In this document: positions 12,372-21,987 of the stretch, piece by piece
How the letters are laid out: the number at the start of each line of letters is the position of its first letter
How positions within the stretch are numbered: the first letter of the stretch is position 1
Assembly (NCBI RefSeq): GCF_001654855.1
Contig: NZ_LXEN01000008.1
Coordinates: 1-34,323, forward strand
Source of the DNA: Proteus myxofaciens ATCC 19692
Lineage (GTDB): Bacteria > Pseudomonadota > Gammaproteobacteria > Enterobacterales > Enterobacteriaceae
Length of the DNA stretch: 34,323 nt
Direction: 5' to 3'
Notes under the pieces: generated by a model
The model's database searches: none
Told to the model about the DNA's origin: nothing
The model's input: the letters and a program-made list of their open reading frames with translations, nothing else
Position numbers and translations under genes: made by a program

Positions 12372-12376
12372 CATGA

Positions 12377-13405
<1,029 letters not shown>

Positions 13406-13436
13406 TTGTTTGATTTATATCGCAATTTGAGATGAT

Positions 13437-13475
13437 AAACCCGTTATAATCTATGGTTATAACGGGTTTTATTTT
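13437..13475 (+). terminator. Rho-independent terminator of prs
   Basis: The 13-bp stem AAACCCGTTATAA pairs with TTATAACGGGTTT around a 7-base loop, and TATTTTG follows. It starts 31 bases past the prs stop. Confidence 0.88.
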
Positions 13476-13502
13476 GATACAGAATAAACTATTTCTACAT
13501 AC

Positions 13503-13841
13503 GGCTTTAGTATATTAGCTTGAATATCTAATGACATCATTACTATCCTTAATTACCTGTTTATTGTGTTGGATTCACCTCACTTTGAGTCCATTGTTCA
13601 ACAACTCAGTGAACAGGCTGATAAGCATCAGGAGGCTATCGTGAGTATTGCACAACGTTTGCAAGATAAAGGCGAAAGGATTGGTTGGGAAGGACACCAA
13701 AAAGGCATTGAGCAAGAAAGACTACGAGCCTATCAGTGCCAACTAGAAATGGCTCGTCACCTGCTTAAAAATGGTATCAATATAGAGTTAGTGATTGAAA
13801 GCACGGGACTTAGCCGTGAAGAGTTAACCGAGATTTCATAA
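13503..13841 (+). pseudogene. Rpn/YhgA-family nuclease remnant (C-terminal part)
   Basis: An open stretch of 91 codons starting at a GTG (13566) resembles the C-terminal tail of Rpn (recombination-promoting nuclease, PD-(D/E)XK, transposase_31-like) proteins. It has the SIAQRLQDKGERIGWEGHQK segment and the terminal GLSREELTEI helix pair. The same frame reads on upstream as ISNDIITILNYLFIVLDSP, also typical of these proteins, until a TGA at 13521. Before it lies YGFSILA. The GTG therefore probably marks no real start. The catalytic N-terminal domain is missing, and full-length relatives have about 300 residues. It is most likely a decayed remnant. Some Rpn genes do make a short internal C-terminal product, so expression cannot be excluded. 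Confidence 0.65.
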
Positions 13842-13844
13842 AAA

Positions 13845-13874
13845 CCTCTCGTTATTTAATAACGAGGGTTTTTT
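13845..13874 (+). terminator. Rho-independent terminator after the Rpn remnant
   Basis: CTCGTTAT and ATAACGAG form a perfect 8-bp stem with a 3-base loop. GG and then six T residues follow, directly after the stop of the Rpn-like reading frame. Confidence 0.85.
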
Positions 13875-14044
13875 ATCATAAATATTAAATAGCAAGACAT
13901 TACAGATAATGCTTTGTTATTAAATATCGTGGTTGATATCTATTATCTTTTAGGTACAAATATTTTCAGTCACTAATTTATCATATTAGCGGTATTTAAT
14001 TATCTCTTATTTCCCAATAGCCAGATTGTTATGATAAATAAAAA

Positions 14045-14323
14045 TTATGGAAAACGATGGTTATTATGACGACGATAACGTTCATCATAATGACGCAACC
14101 ACCAATAACGTTCAGCTACAGTTTCTCTACCCCCTATACGTGCACCTGCTAACCAAACAAATGCACCAATAAATATTCCCATAAGAGAGAGATCAGCTAA
14201 TATTTCAGGCAGGCCTATAGGAAAAATATGACTAATTAAATTATAACCAAGGCTACCAAGCATCGTAACCATTCCTACCGCCATTAAAAAGTTCCCCATT
14301 GCAAAAGCATGTTTATATTTCAT
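14045..14323 (-). CDS. ychH: YchH family inner-membrane protein (DUF2583)
   Basis: The 92-residue product has two hydrophobic segments (about residues 8-30 and 42-62), then WLAGARIGGRETVAERYWWLRHYDERYRR. This matches E. coli YchH, a small stress-induced inner-membrane protein of unknown mechanism. The frame stays open 12 codons further upstream (to 14359). I chose the ATG at 14323 because GGAGG lies 7 bases before it and because the E. coli protein starts at the same point. It is divergent from pth, as in E. coli. Confidence 0.88.
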   Translation of the reverse strand: MKYKHAFAMGNFLMAVGMVTMLGSLGYNLISHIFPIGLPEILADLSLMGIFIGAFVWLAGARIGGRETVAERYWWLRHYDERYRRHNNHRFP

Positions 14324-14663
14324 GTTGTACCTCCACGCAGGTGTCTGACGATCCAACAAAAAAACACATCAAAATGACTTACTATTATTAATGATTAGTA
14401 TAGTCATAAATGCCAGAGAATGAGTGTCGTAGTGATCACAAGCTCTAAAAATTATGAGTAATTCTTTGCAAAAAATGTTATTTGCGTATTTTAAGTTGTT
14501 ATTGACAATATTTTGTTATTTTTCGCTCTATTTGCTAAATAAAGCCGATTATTTAACGAGCTGATTATTTAAAAAATACAATATCTACAATCTATTTTGT
14601 GCTTCTTCGATTAGAAAGGTAAACTATGCCTTTCTTTTAAGACGATAACAGTGAAAGGCTATT
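14324..14663. other. Divergent intergenic region ychH-pth
   Basis: This is 340 bp of AT-rich DNA between two divergent genes. It must carry both promoters. I see no ORF, hairpin or repeat that I can name with confidence. Confidence 0.5.
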
Positions 14664-15254
14664 GTGAGTAAAATTAAACTTATCGTCGGGTTAGCAAACC
14701 CCGGTGCAGATTATGCCCAAACTCGCCATAATGCGGGTGCTTGGTATGTTGATTTATTGGCTAGACGCCATCAACAATCTCTAAAAGAAGAGAGCAAATT
14801 CTATGGATATACTGCTCGCATTAATTTAAATGGTAATGATGTCCGTTTATTAGTACCAACAACTTTTATGAATTTAAGTGGTAAAGCAGTACTTGCGATG
14901 GCTAATTTTTATCGCATTGAACCTAATGAAATCTTAGTCGCTCATGATGAACTCGATTTACCACCTGGCATTGTAAAAATGAAATTAGGTGGTGGCAATG
15001 GCGGGCATAATGGATTAAAGGATATTCAAAGTAAATTTGGAAATAATCCTAATTTTTATCGCTTACGTATTGGCATTGGTCACCCAGGTGATAAAAATAA
15101 AGTGGTTGGTTTTGTATTAGGAAAACCACCAACAAATGAGCAAAAATTAATTGATGATGCCATTGATGAAGCGCTGTCATGTACTGATATTTTAATGCAT
15201 GAAGGCTATGAAAAAGCGATTAATCGTTTACATAGTTTTAAAGCTGAAAAATAA
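14664..15254 (+). CDS. pth: Peptidyl-tRNA hydrolase
   Basis: Pth recycles peptidyl-tRNAs that drop off ribosomes. The 196-residue product (E. coli 194) has the conserved [17 protein letters not shown] opening, with Asn12 and catalytic His22 equivalent to E. coli Asn10 and His20. It also has the HDELDLPPG motif with the catalytic aspartate, and [13 protein letters not shown]. The start is a GTG preceded by AAGG. No ATG in frame gives the conserved N-terminus. Confidence 0.96.
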   Translation: MSKIKLIVGLANPGADYAQTRHNAGAWYVDLLARRHQQSLKEESKFYGYTARINLNGNDVRLLVPTTFMNLSGKAVLAMANFYRIEPNEILVAHDELDLPPGIVKMKLGGGNGGHNGLKDIQSKFGNNPNFYRLRIGIGHPGDKNKVVGFVLGKPPTNEQKLIDDAIDEALSCTDILMHEGYEKAINRLHSFKAEK

Positions 15255-15341
15255 GTTTTTGCTTAATTAGCCTATTTTGGGAACTATTCTTCTATTTTGC
15301 GCCATTACATTCTGATGATGTCATCAATCAGGGTTTTGTTT

Positions 15342-15347
15342 TATAAT
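15342..15347 (+). promoter_or_regulatory. Probable -10 box of a ychF promoter
   Basis: A perfect TATAAT followed by AGCGCC lies 77 bases before the ychF ATG. No consensus -35 box is present at 16-18 bases upstream (TGTCAT is the best), so the promoter is plausible but unproven. Confidence 0.45.
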
Positions 15348-15369
15348 AGCGCCAATTTTTTTAACAATA

Positions 15370-15398
15370 CAACAGGACACTTTTTTCCTGTTGTTTTT
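15370..15398 (+). terminator. Terminator-like hairpin in the ychF leader
   Basis: CAACAGGA and TCCTGTTG form a perfect 8-bp stem with an 8-base loop, and TTTTT follows. It lies only 21 bases before the ychF start codon. It either ends the pth transcript or attenuates a promoter at 15342. Confidence 0.55.
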
Positions 15399-15418
15399 AT
15401 GTAACAAGGTGAACGTTT

Positions 15419-16510
15419 ATGGGATTTAAATGTGGTATCGTCGGTCTGCCTAATGTAGGGAAATCTACACTATTTAATGCCTTAACTAAGGCCGGTATTG
15501 AAGCAGCCAACTTCCCATTTTGTACTATCGAACCCAATACTGGCGTGGTTCCAATGCCCGATCAACGCTTAGATAAGTTAGCAGAGATTGTAAAACCTCA
15601 ACGTGTTTTACCAACAACAATGGAATTTGTTGATATTGCAGGCTTGGTCAAAGGGGCTTCTAAAGGCGAAGGCCTAGGTAACCAATTTCTGACAAATATC
15701 CGTGAAACAGAAGCCATTGGCCATGTCGTTCGTTGTTTTGAAAACGACAATATCGTTCATGTTGCTGGAAAAGTTGATCCCGCTGAAGATATCGAAATCA
15801 TTAATACAGAATTAGCTCTTTCTGATCTCGATACTTGTGAACGAGCGATTCAGCGTAATCAGAAAAAAGCCAAAGGTGGTGACAAAATTGCTAAAGCAGA
15901 AATCGATGTTTTAGAAAAATGTCTACCTCACCTTGAAAAAGCGGGAATGTTACGTTCATTAGAGTTAACAGATGAAGAAAGAGCGATTATTCGTTATTTA
16001 AGCTTCTTAACATTAAAACCGACAATGTATATTGCGAATGTTAACGAAGACGGCTTTGAAAATAACCCTTACCTTGATACCGTTTATAAAATTGCTGAAT
16101 CTGAAGGTTCTGTTGTTGTTCCAGTTTGTGCGGCTATTGAAGCTGATATCGCAGAATTAGATGATGAAGAGCGTGAAGAGTTTATGCAAGATTTAGGTAT
16201 TGAAGAGCCCGGTTTAAATCGCGTTATTCGTGCTGGCTATTCATTATTAAATCTACAAACTTACTTTACTGCGGGTGTTAAAGAAGTTCGTGCATGGACA
16301 ATCCCTGTGGGTGCAACAGCACCACAAGCAGCGGGTAAAATTCATACTGACTTTGAAAAAGGCTTTATTCGTGCACAAACTATCGCTTATAACGATTTTA
16401 TTACTTATGGTGGTGAACAAGGTGCTAAAGAAGCAGGTAAAATGCGTGCTGAAGGTAAAGATTATATCGTTCAAGATGGCGATGTAATGAACTTCTTGTT
16501 TAATGTGTAA
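15419..16510 (+). CDS. ychF: Redox-regulated ATPase YchF (OLA1/Obg family)
   Basis: YchF is a ribosome-associated P-loop NTPase of the Obg group. Unlike its relatives it prefers ATP, and it has been linked to oxidative stress and translation control. The 363-residue product has the P-loop GLPNVGKST (residues 9-17), the DIAGLV switch near 73, and NVNE in place of the guanine-specific NKxD near 200. A C-terminal TGS domain ends in MNFLFNV. AAGGTG precedes the ATG. The last codons and the terminator are duplicated 9.2 kb away at the far edge of the accessory island. Confidence 0.96.
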   Translation: MGFKCGIVGLPNVGKSTLFNALTKAGIEAANFPFCTIEPNTGVVPMPDQRLDKLAEIVKPQRVLPTTMEFVDIAGLVKGASKGEGLGNQFLTNIRETEAIGHVVRCFENDNIVHVAGKVDPAEDIEIINTELALSDLDTCERAIQRNQKKAKGGDKIAKAEIDVLEKCLPHLEKAGMLRSLELTDEERAIIRYLSFLTLKPTMYIANVNEDGFENNPYLDTVYKIAESEGSVVVPVCAAIEADIAELDDEEREEFMQDLGIEEPGLNRVIRAGYSLLNLQTYFTAGVKEVRAWTIPVGATAPQAAGKIHTDFEKGFIRAQTIAYNDFITYGGEQGAKEAGKMRAEGKDYIVQDGDVMNFLFNV

Positions 16511-16571
16511 CCCACACTCTAGTTCTATATTGTCTTAATAAGTATCACCTCATAATAAAACAGCATAAAAT
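16503..16571 (+). repeat. 69-bp direct repeat, left copy
   Basis: It is identical base for base to 25741-25809. It begins within the last codons of ychF, includes its stop, and ends with the first arm of the terminator hairpin. The preceding five bases (GTTTA here, GTTTG at the right copy) match at four. The two copies bracket the 9.2-kb accessory island. Confidence 0.93.
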
Positions 16572-16602
16572 TCATGATATTAATTGGATTTTATGCTGTT
16601 TT
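16557..16602. terminator. ychF terminator (left copy)
   Basis: A 15-bp stem (AAAACAGCATAAAAT with ATTTTATGCTGTTTT) closes the 16-base loop TCATGATATTAATTGG. It serves ychF on the plus strand and can also stop the Rhs transcript coming from the right. Confidence 0.8.
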
Positions 16603-16723
16603 CGTCTCACTGAGTTTCATAAAAGCTCATAACAAAATAAGTACACTACAAAATACAATATTTTATCTTTTCTTTATTAGCCATTGATGAAATAATCAGC
16701 AATATGAATTTGATATCAATATA

Positions 16724-19700
16724 TTATAAGTTAAATTGGTTCCTTAGACCTAAATATTGACTTATTTCTTCAGGCGTAAATCTCTCACTCGTGGTTGCAC
16801 TGGAAATGCTTCTTCGCAATGTAATATGACCTACACTATCTCCTGTAAATAACACCTCATAATTTGTCTTTCGAAGACCACGCCCTTGATACAGAGTTTG
16901 GACAAAAATATTATTAGAATGATCTTGAGAATTCGAAACATCAAACAAGACTTCAAAAATAACTGCTTGATATTTTTTCCTAAAAATTTTGCTCATGAAT
17001 GACCGATTTTGGTTTGTCTTTATCGCAGTTACACCCGCGTATCCCTCAGCAGTACCGAAATCTAAAGCAGCATAGAAAGCGGTTCCGTGTCGTGTTCCGC
17101 CTCCTTCACTCGCATACTTTATATAATCAATACCAGACATCAGGCTTTGTGTATATTTTGATGACGTTCCATGATAACCAATTACACGAGGTGTTTGACG
17201 TTGATTTGATGATGTGCTAGCTGCCGCCTCCAAAACACCATCTCCTCCCCCTCTCAGACGTAGCGGGTTACTACCACCGCTATTACCTTTAACCAGTTTA
17301 CTTCGAGACTGCACCATACCATAGAGAGATGAGCCAGCTTCCATTAACTCTACAGTAAAACCAACAAGCCCAGTCGCCATAGAAACCCAACCCAACATGG
17401 ATGTTGCACTATCTTCTGGGCTAACCTCTTCTGCCACACCACTCGCTATCGCAGTAACATCAGACATAACTCCCAAGCTTCCTGTCACTAAAGATGCCAC
17501 TGATGCTGATGCAACTGTCGCAGAGATGACTCCCCACGTTGATATAGCAGAACCTGTTGTAATAACACTTGTTGCACCCATTGCAATCGTAGTTGCAATC
17601 AACGAGGTCCCAGCGGTGAATGCGGCTAAAAGTAGGCCTGCTATTCCGACTCCAATGCCGACTGCACTACCTGTACTCATATGACCTGATGGATCAGTAA
17701 AGTTAATGGGATCACCAGTACAGTAGGCATAAGGATTGATCCCCCCGTCACCAAACGGACTCTGAGAATCGGGACAGTTAAAGCGCATTAAAACGGGATT
17801 ATATGTGCGATAACCATTCCCCAAATGGTAGCTACCACTGATAGGGTCACTCCGCTCACCATTAAAACCAGGTAATAAGTCAATCTGATTTCCGTTCCCA
17901 TAAGGTGACCAGTTATGTAACGTCATCTCGTTTGTTTTACCCTCTGACCACACTACACTATTATTATAATCAGTACCCGTTATGGTTAAATTCTGACCAT
18001 CACTAACACCTAGGCAGTTTAGCCCTTGTTTAATAAAGCGAATCTCCTGTTTGTCAGCAGAAAGTACTTCATTAATTAAATTATTTCCTCGATAGTAAAG
18101 TTCTCTTGCATCATTTTGGTTGACATCTTGACCCACTAGTCGATTAAGAGCATCATATTGATAGTGGCCTCCATTAATATTTTTACCACTAACGCTAATT
18201 AATCGCCCTATTGCATCATAAGCTAATGTTCGTCCCGCTTCATCCTTAGTCATTCGGCCATTAGCATCATATTCCAAATTAATCGTTTGTGGATATGTAT
18301 TATGAGTATGAGTTATCTTAGATAACTGTGTGGGATCTTCTTTATTTAAGTAATAATAGGTAGCTTTATCTTCACTATTGTCCGCTAACGTGGTCACGAC
18401 AGATGTTAAATTATTTATCGCATCATACTGATATAACTGTCCCGCTAATAAGTTGCCGTGAGCATCAGATGGTGGTGTACTACCACTAACATTATAGTTT
18501 ATTAATCGGTAACGGCAGTCATACTCATAGCGTTCATCTTTAAGAACTAGGCTACCTTGCTTAGTCAAACGACGTGCCAGAAGGCCATTTTTTAATCGTT
18601 GCAACTCCATTTTTAGTGTAGCGCCGTTACCATCAGTCAATGTACGGCTAATTTCACGACTGAAATCATCATATTTAAGCGCCGTGGTTAGATTTGAATT
18701 ACTCGTTTTACTCTTCACCATCTGAGTTGATAAACGTTTTAACGGATCGTAGCTTAATGCTACACTGAGCTCATTATCTGATATCTCTATGACTTGCCCA
18801 TGCTTATTAAATGTATAATGAGTTTGCGCACCTGTAATATCAGTATAACTGAGAGGCGTTTGATTTAATGTGCTGGTATAACTAGCCTGTCTCTTATTCC
18901 CTTGTTGAGTAAATCGCTCCTCTATCAATTTACCTGACGATGACCAAACACAGCCGTATCCGATATCGCCTTCAGTCGCATTTAATAATTCACCAGTCCG
19001 TTTATCGTACTCATACGTCCGAACTATTCCAGCCCCTTTTACACTAAGAGGAACATTATCCAACTCTGGAATGTAGGTATATTTTAGTGAATCACCCGAT
19101 GGAAAGATTATCTTTGCGGGCTTAGGAGATGCACCTTCATAAGAGTAGCTAGTCATGCGACCACCTACTATTTCTTCAATAATTCGCTCCAAACTATCAT
19201 ACTTGCGAATTCCCATAATTTGAGTACTACTGCTTCCATCTTTTTTAGGCGTTGTTACCTGAATACAACTAACCAGACTATCACTTGAATGAGGAGCATA
19301 GCTATAAGTAATCACCGTACCATCAGCCAAAGTTCTAGATATTTCCCTACCCCAAATATCATAACTGTAAGTGGTAATATTTCCGTCTGTATCTTCTTCT
19401 TGCCGTAATTTATCCAATCCATCATAGATATAGTTATATTTACTCTGCTCTACTCCAGAAACATCAATCATCGTCTCTTGTTGCGGCAATCCTGTTATTT
19501 TATCAAGACGCGTGCTAACAGTTCCACTTTTCATCAGCGATAAACCTTCATCATTTTGTGAAAAAGAATGAGTCAATCGCTGAACAGGATCTGATTGTGT
19601 GTGTTTACAAAGGTTATCTGAAAGTAGCATTTTGGAGGCATTCCCCCAGTTATCATAATCTGTGGTACTACTTATAGTAAAATTTTTAGGCGTATTCGAT

Positions 19701-21775
19701 TTATCAGTAATCCAATCCCATGCCGTTGAAACATTTTGTTGACCAAAGGCATCATATTGCGTTGAAGTAATATCAAACCACTGCTGTGTATCGTCTATAT
19801 CAAGCTGCTGCTGACGGATTTGGCGCCCTGCTCCATCAAAAAGGATCTTTATCTGATTACCAATGTTATCACGCATAATCGTATTAGGGCCTACTGCCGT
19901 AATTTCATATTTCCAGGTAGTGGTGTTTTCATAAACGGTTCCTACATTCTGTATTTTAGTCAGTACTCGTCCTAGTGAATCATAGGTATAACGTGTTAAA
20001 ATACCCTGAGCAGAAACATCAGAATGCATAAGTCCGTTATATACAGATCGACTTTGTGTTACCGAAGATTTTAAGCCGTCATAACCAGTAAATGTGGCCT
20101 TTTGTGTCATTAGGCCACTGTCACTGACCTTCGTGTCAAAATCCTGTCTACTGGTAAAAGACTGCCCCTTTACATCCGAGTTATACAGGGTATCGATGAA
20201 TGATGTGACGCGGCCATACTCTGTATTTCCGGTGTCTTCCTGATATTCCGTGGTGCGCACAGATAACAGCGTATCACCGCTGAATACGGATTCGGTATCT
20301 TGTACCACACAGTCCTTCCTATTGCCTAACAGGCGGTAGGTGTATGTTGTGATTTGCTCCGGTGTGTCATTATAATCACTGTCCCGCGGTGTTACCGTCA
20401 CGGATTTCAGGAACCGAACAAACCCATTCGGTTCGGCCGGACAGTGGTGTCCGCCTTCTGCCGGATAAAATTCATAGGTGGTCAGTGTACCGTCAGGGGC
20501 TTTCATACTGACCGGATTACCGTGTTCATCAAATGCTGTTTCTGTAATTTCCGTACGGGTCCGCTCTGAGACAGGCAGAACAGTATCGGTCAAGGTAACC
20601 GTTTTCTTTGCGGGCATCTGGAACTGAGCTAGCTGTCCGTCAATAAAGACATAAGGCCTAGCATAATAGGCGGTTTTCTCCCGGATAATACTGCTGCCTT
20701 TACGGGTTTCCTCCAAGATTTGCAGGTGATAGTTATTGTATTCCCGCTTCGTGGTGACAGTGACACCGCCACTGGTGATAGTTTCCTCTGAACCGTAGGT
20801 ATAATCCGTTAATGTGGTATAGATATAATCACTGTCAGGAGACCAGTTACCAAAGTTACCGTTGAAACCAAGGAAGTTTTGCGTGGTGTACGAGAAATGC
20901 CGAATTGTTTTCGGCTGTCCGGCCCCCGGATTACGGGTATGCGTGAACACTACAGGTAAACGGGTAGTGATACCGGATGCAGAAGGATACCTGAGTCCCT
21001 CCTGTCTGTTGTAAACAACGTCATCTGTCATTCCGGTCGGGTATTTCACGCCGGTCAGCAATAGATTACTCATTCCGGATATGGCATCATAACTAAAATA
21101 ACAATTCAGAAAATTACTATCCGGTAATTTCCAGAAAATACGGTTCAGGTACTTATCATTCATCAATAGAAACTGTACGCTGTTTTCATCTCCGGTACCC
21201 GGCCACAGTGTCATCACAGATGATTCGTTTTTGTAACTTATCCGACATAATGTGACTGACTCATCCCGAACTTCAGACAATCGGGACACCTGTCCGCTCC
21301 AGTTCCAGGTCAGGTACAACTGTCGTCCGGCTGGTGATATGACCGTTGTAGTGAGAAATGTGTTGTTATCTTTAGCTTTTGTCAGTCGTTCGATCTTGCC
21401 GTTTTTCCAGAAAATGGTGTACCCTTCGCCATCTCCATGCCCATTGGTAAACTCAAAACGGAAACTTTTGAGCTTCTGGTTGCGTACTTTATTGGTACCG
21501 GGGCTGACCCGGTATTTTTCACCGTTACTCAGTTCCAGTAAATTAGTTCTGTTATTAAACTGTGTCAGACTCAGGGCAAAACCAGTGCCAAAACCACTAT
21601 TAACGTTGTTGAGTGCTGAATAACTCAGAGACAGGGGGAGTTCAGGGCCCAGCAGATGATTACCGACTAACGATACAACGGGCAGATTAACCATAAACTG
21701 ACCCGTGCGCGGGTCAACATCGGTGCTCATGGCACTGATAAAGTTGGATGTCTGTGACGTAAAACTGTCATTCAT
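16724..21775 (-). CDS. Rhs/TccC-type toxin with C-terminal ADP-ribosyltransferase
   Basis: The 1683-residue product has no signal peptide, PAAR or VgrG domain. An N-terminal region (STDVDPRTGQFMVNLP near residue 17) leads into many YD/Rhs repeats, such as YSYDIWGREISRTLADGT, which form the hollow shell of Rhs and TccC proteins. The core ends at residues 1361-1364 with the TccC-like RFNCPDSQSPFGDGG, INPYAYCTGDP and DPSGH. Next come a hydrophobic glycine/alanine-rich stretch (about 1366-1460), a linker with LRLRGG (1505-1510), and an exotoxin-A-like ART domain (about 1530-1660): His1535 in GYHGTS, Tyr1568 and Tyr1579 in AFYAALDFGTAEGYA, and candidate catalytic Glu1640 in NYEVLF. A Shine-Dalgarno AGGAGC fixes the start. 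It is 212 bases downstream of the NlpC/P60 gene. No immunity gene follows. The export route and target are unknown. The N-terminal third is clearly richer in GC than the rest. Confidence 0.88.
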   Translation of the reverse strand: MNDSFTSQTSNFISAMSTDVDPRTGQFMVNLPVVSLVGNHLLGPELPLSLSYSALNNVNSGFGTGFALSLTQFNNRTNLLELSNGEKYRVSPGTNKVRNQKLKSFRFEFTNGHGDGEGYTIFWKNGKIERLTKAKDNNTFLTTTVISPAGRQLYLTWNWSGQVSRLSEVRDESVTLCRISYKNESSVMTLWPGTGDENSVQFLLMNDKYLNRIFWKLPDSNFLNCYFSYDAISGMSNLLLTGVKYPTGMTDDVVYNRQEGLRYPSASGITTRLPVVFTHTRNPGAGQPKTIRHFSYTTQNFLGFNGNFGNWSPDSDYIYTTLTDYTYGSEETITSGGVTVTTKREYNNYHLQILEETRKGSSIIREKTAYYARPYVFIDGQLAQFQMPAKKTVTLTDTVLPVSERTRTEITETAFDEHGNPVSMKAPDGTLTTYEFYPAEGGHHCPAEPNGFVRFLKSVTVTPRDSDYNDTPEQITTYTYRLLGNRKDCVVQDTESVFSGDTLLSVRTTEYQEDTGNTEYGRVTSFIDTLYNSDVKGQSFTSRQDFDTKVSDSGLMTQKATFTGYDGLKSSVTQSRSVYNGLMHSDVSAQGILTRYTYDSLGRVLTKIQNVGTVYENTTTWKYEITAVGPNTIMRDNIGNQIKILFDGAGRQIRQQQLDIDDTQQWFDITSTQYDAFGQQNVSTAWDWITDKSNTPKNFTISSTTDYDNWGNASKMLLSDNLCKHTQSDPVQRLTHSFSQNDEGLSLMKSGTVSTRLDKITGLPQQETMIDVSGVEQSKYNYIYDGLDKLRQEEDTDGNITTYSYDIWGREISRTLADGTVITYSYAPHSSDSLVSCIQVTTPKKDGSSSTQIMGIRKYDSLERIIEEIVGGRMTSYSYEGASPKPAKIIFPSGDSLKYTYIPELDNVPLSVKGAGIVRTYEYDKRTGELLNATEGDIGYGCVWSSSGKLIEERFTQQGNKRQASYTSTLNQTPLSYTDITGAQTHYTFNKHGQVIEISDNELSVALSYDPLKRLSTQMVKSKTSNSNLTTALKYDDFSREISRTLTDGNGATLKMELQRLKNGLLARRLTKQGSLVLKDERYEYDCRYRLINYNVSGSTPPSDAHGNLLAGQLYQYDAINNLTSVVTTLADNSEDKATYYYLNKEDPTQLSKITHTHNTYPQTINLEYDANGRMTKDEAGRTLAYDAIGRLISVSGKNINGGHYQYDALNRLVGQDVNQNDARELYYRGNNLINEVLSADKQEIRFIKQGLNCLGVSDGQNLTITGTDYNNSVVWSEGKTNEMTLHNWSPYGNGNQIDLLPGFNGERSDPISGSYHLGNGYRTYNPVLMRFNCPDSQSPFGDGGINPYAYCTGDPINFTDPSGHMSTGSAVGIGVGIAGLLLAAFTAGTSLIATTIAMGATSVITTGSAISTWGVISATVASASVASLVTGSLGVMSDVTAIASGVAEEVSPEDSATSMLGWVSMATGLVGFTVELMEAGSSLYGMVQSRSKLVKGNSGGSNPLRLRGGGDGVLEAAASTSSNQRQTPRVIGYHGTSSKYTQSLMSGIDYIKYASEGGGTRHGTAFYAALDFGTAEGYAGVTAIKTNQNRSFMSKIFRKKYQAVIFEVLFDVSNSQDHSNNIFVQTLYQGRGLRKTNYEVLFTGDSVGHITLRRSISSATTSERFTPEEISQYLGLRNQFNL
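17246..17263 (-). other. Ubiquitin C-terminal tail motif LRLRGG in the toxin linker
   Basis: The codons for residues 1505-1510 give LRLRGG, identical to residues 71-76 of eukaryotic ubiquitin, and a further Gly follows. It lies in a glycine/serine linker (GGSNP before, GDG after), about 20 residues before the ADP-ribosyltransferase domain. There is no ubiquitin fold before it; only the tail is copied. Confidence 0.75.
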
Positions 21776-21896
21776 AATACATGCTCCTGATATAATCAGA
21801 TCTTAAATAAATATTCGTGTATTAAAATAACCATAATCTAAGGCTATCTGTATTTCTGTAATGACAATGCCGGAGATATTTTTCCATAATAAGTAA

Positions 21897-21913
21897 CCCT
21901 CCCTACCGGAGGG
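21897..21913 (-). terminator. Hairpin between the island's two genes
   Basis: CCCTCC and GGAGGG form a 6-bp GC-rich stem with a 5-base loop. On the minus strand TTACTTATT follows. It may partly terminate the upstream transcript or protect its 3' end. The T-run is too broken for a strong call. Confidence 0.4.
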
Positions 21914-21987
21914 CTTATAATATAAAATCCGGTTTATCGTTCTAATAAATACAAATATGGCTGAGAGAAAATCATTGATATAATAAT

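Noticed and set aside
17397-17684. Open plus-strand frame of 95 codons inside the toxin gene
   Set aside because: It is antisense to the alanine/glycine/valine-rich hydrophobic segment, whose repetitive codons keep the opposite strand open. It has no Shine-Dalgarno and no recognisable family.
16724-21775. Toxin as a type VI secretion Rhs effector
   Set aside because: It has no PAAR or transmembrane N-terminal domain, and no VgrG, EagR chaperone or immunity gene is nearby. The core end is closer to TccC-type shells.
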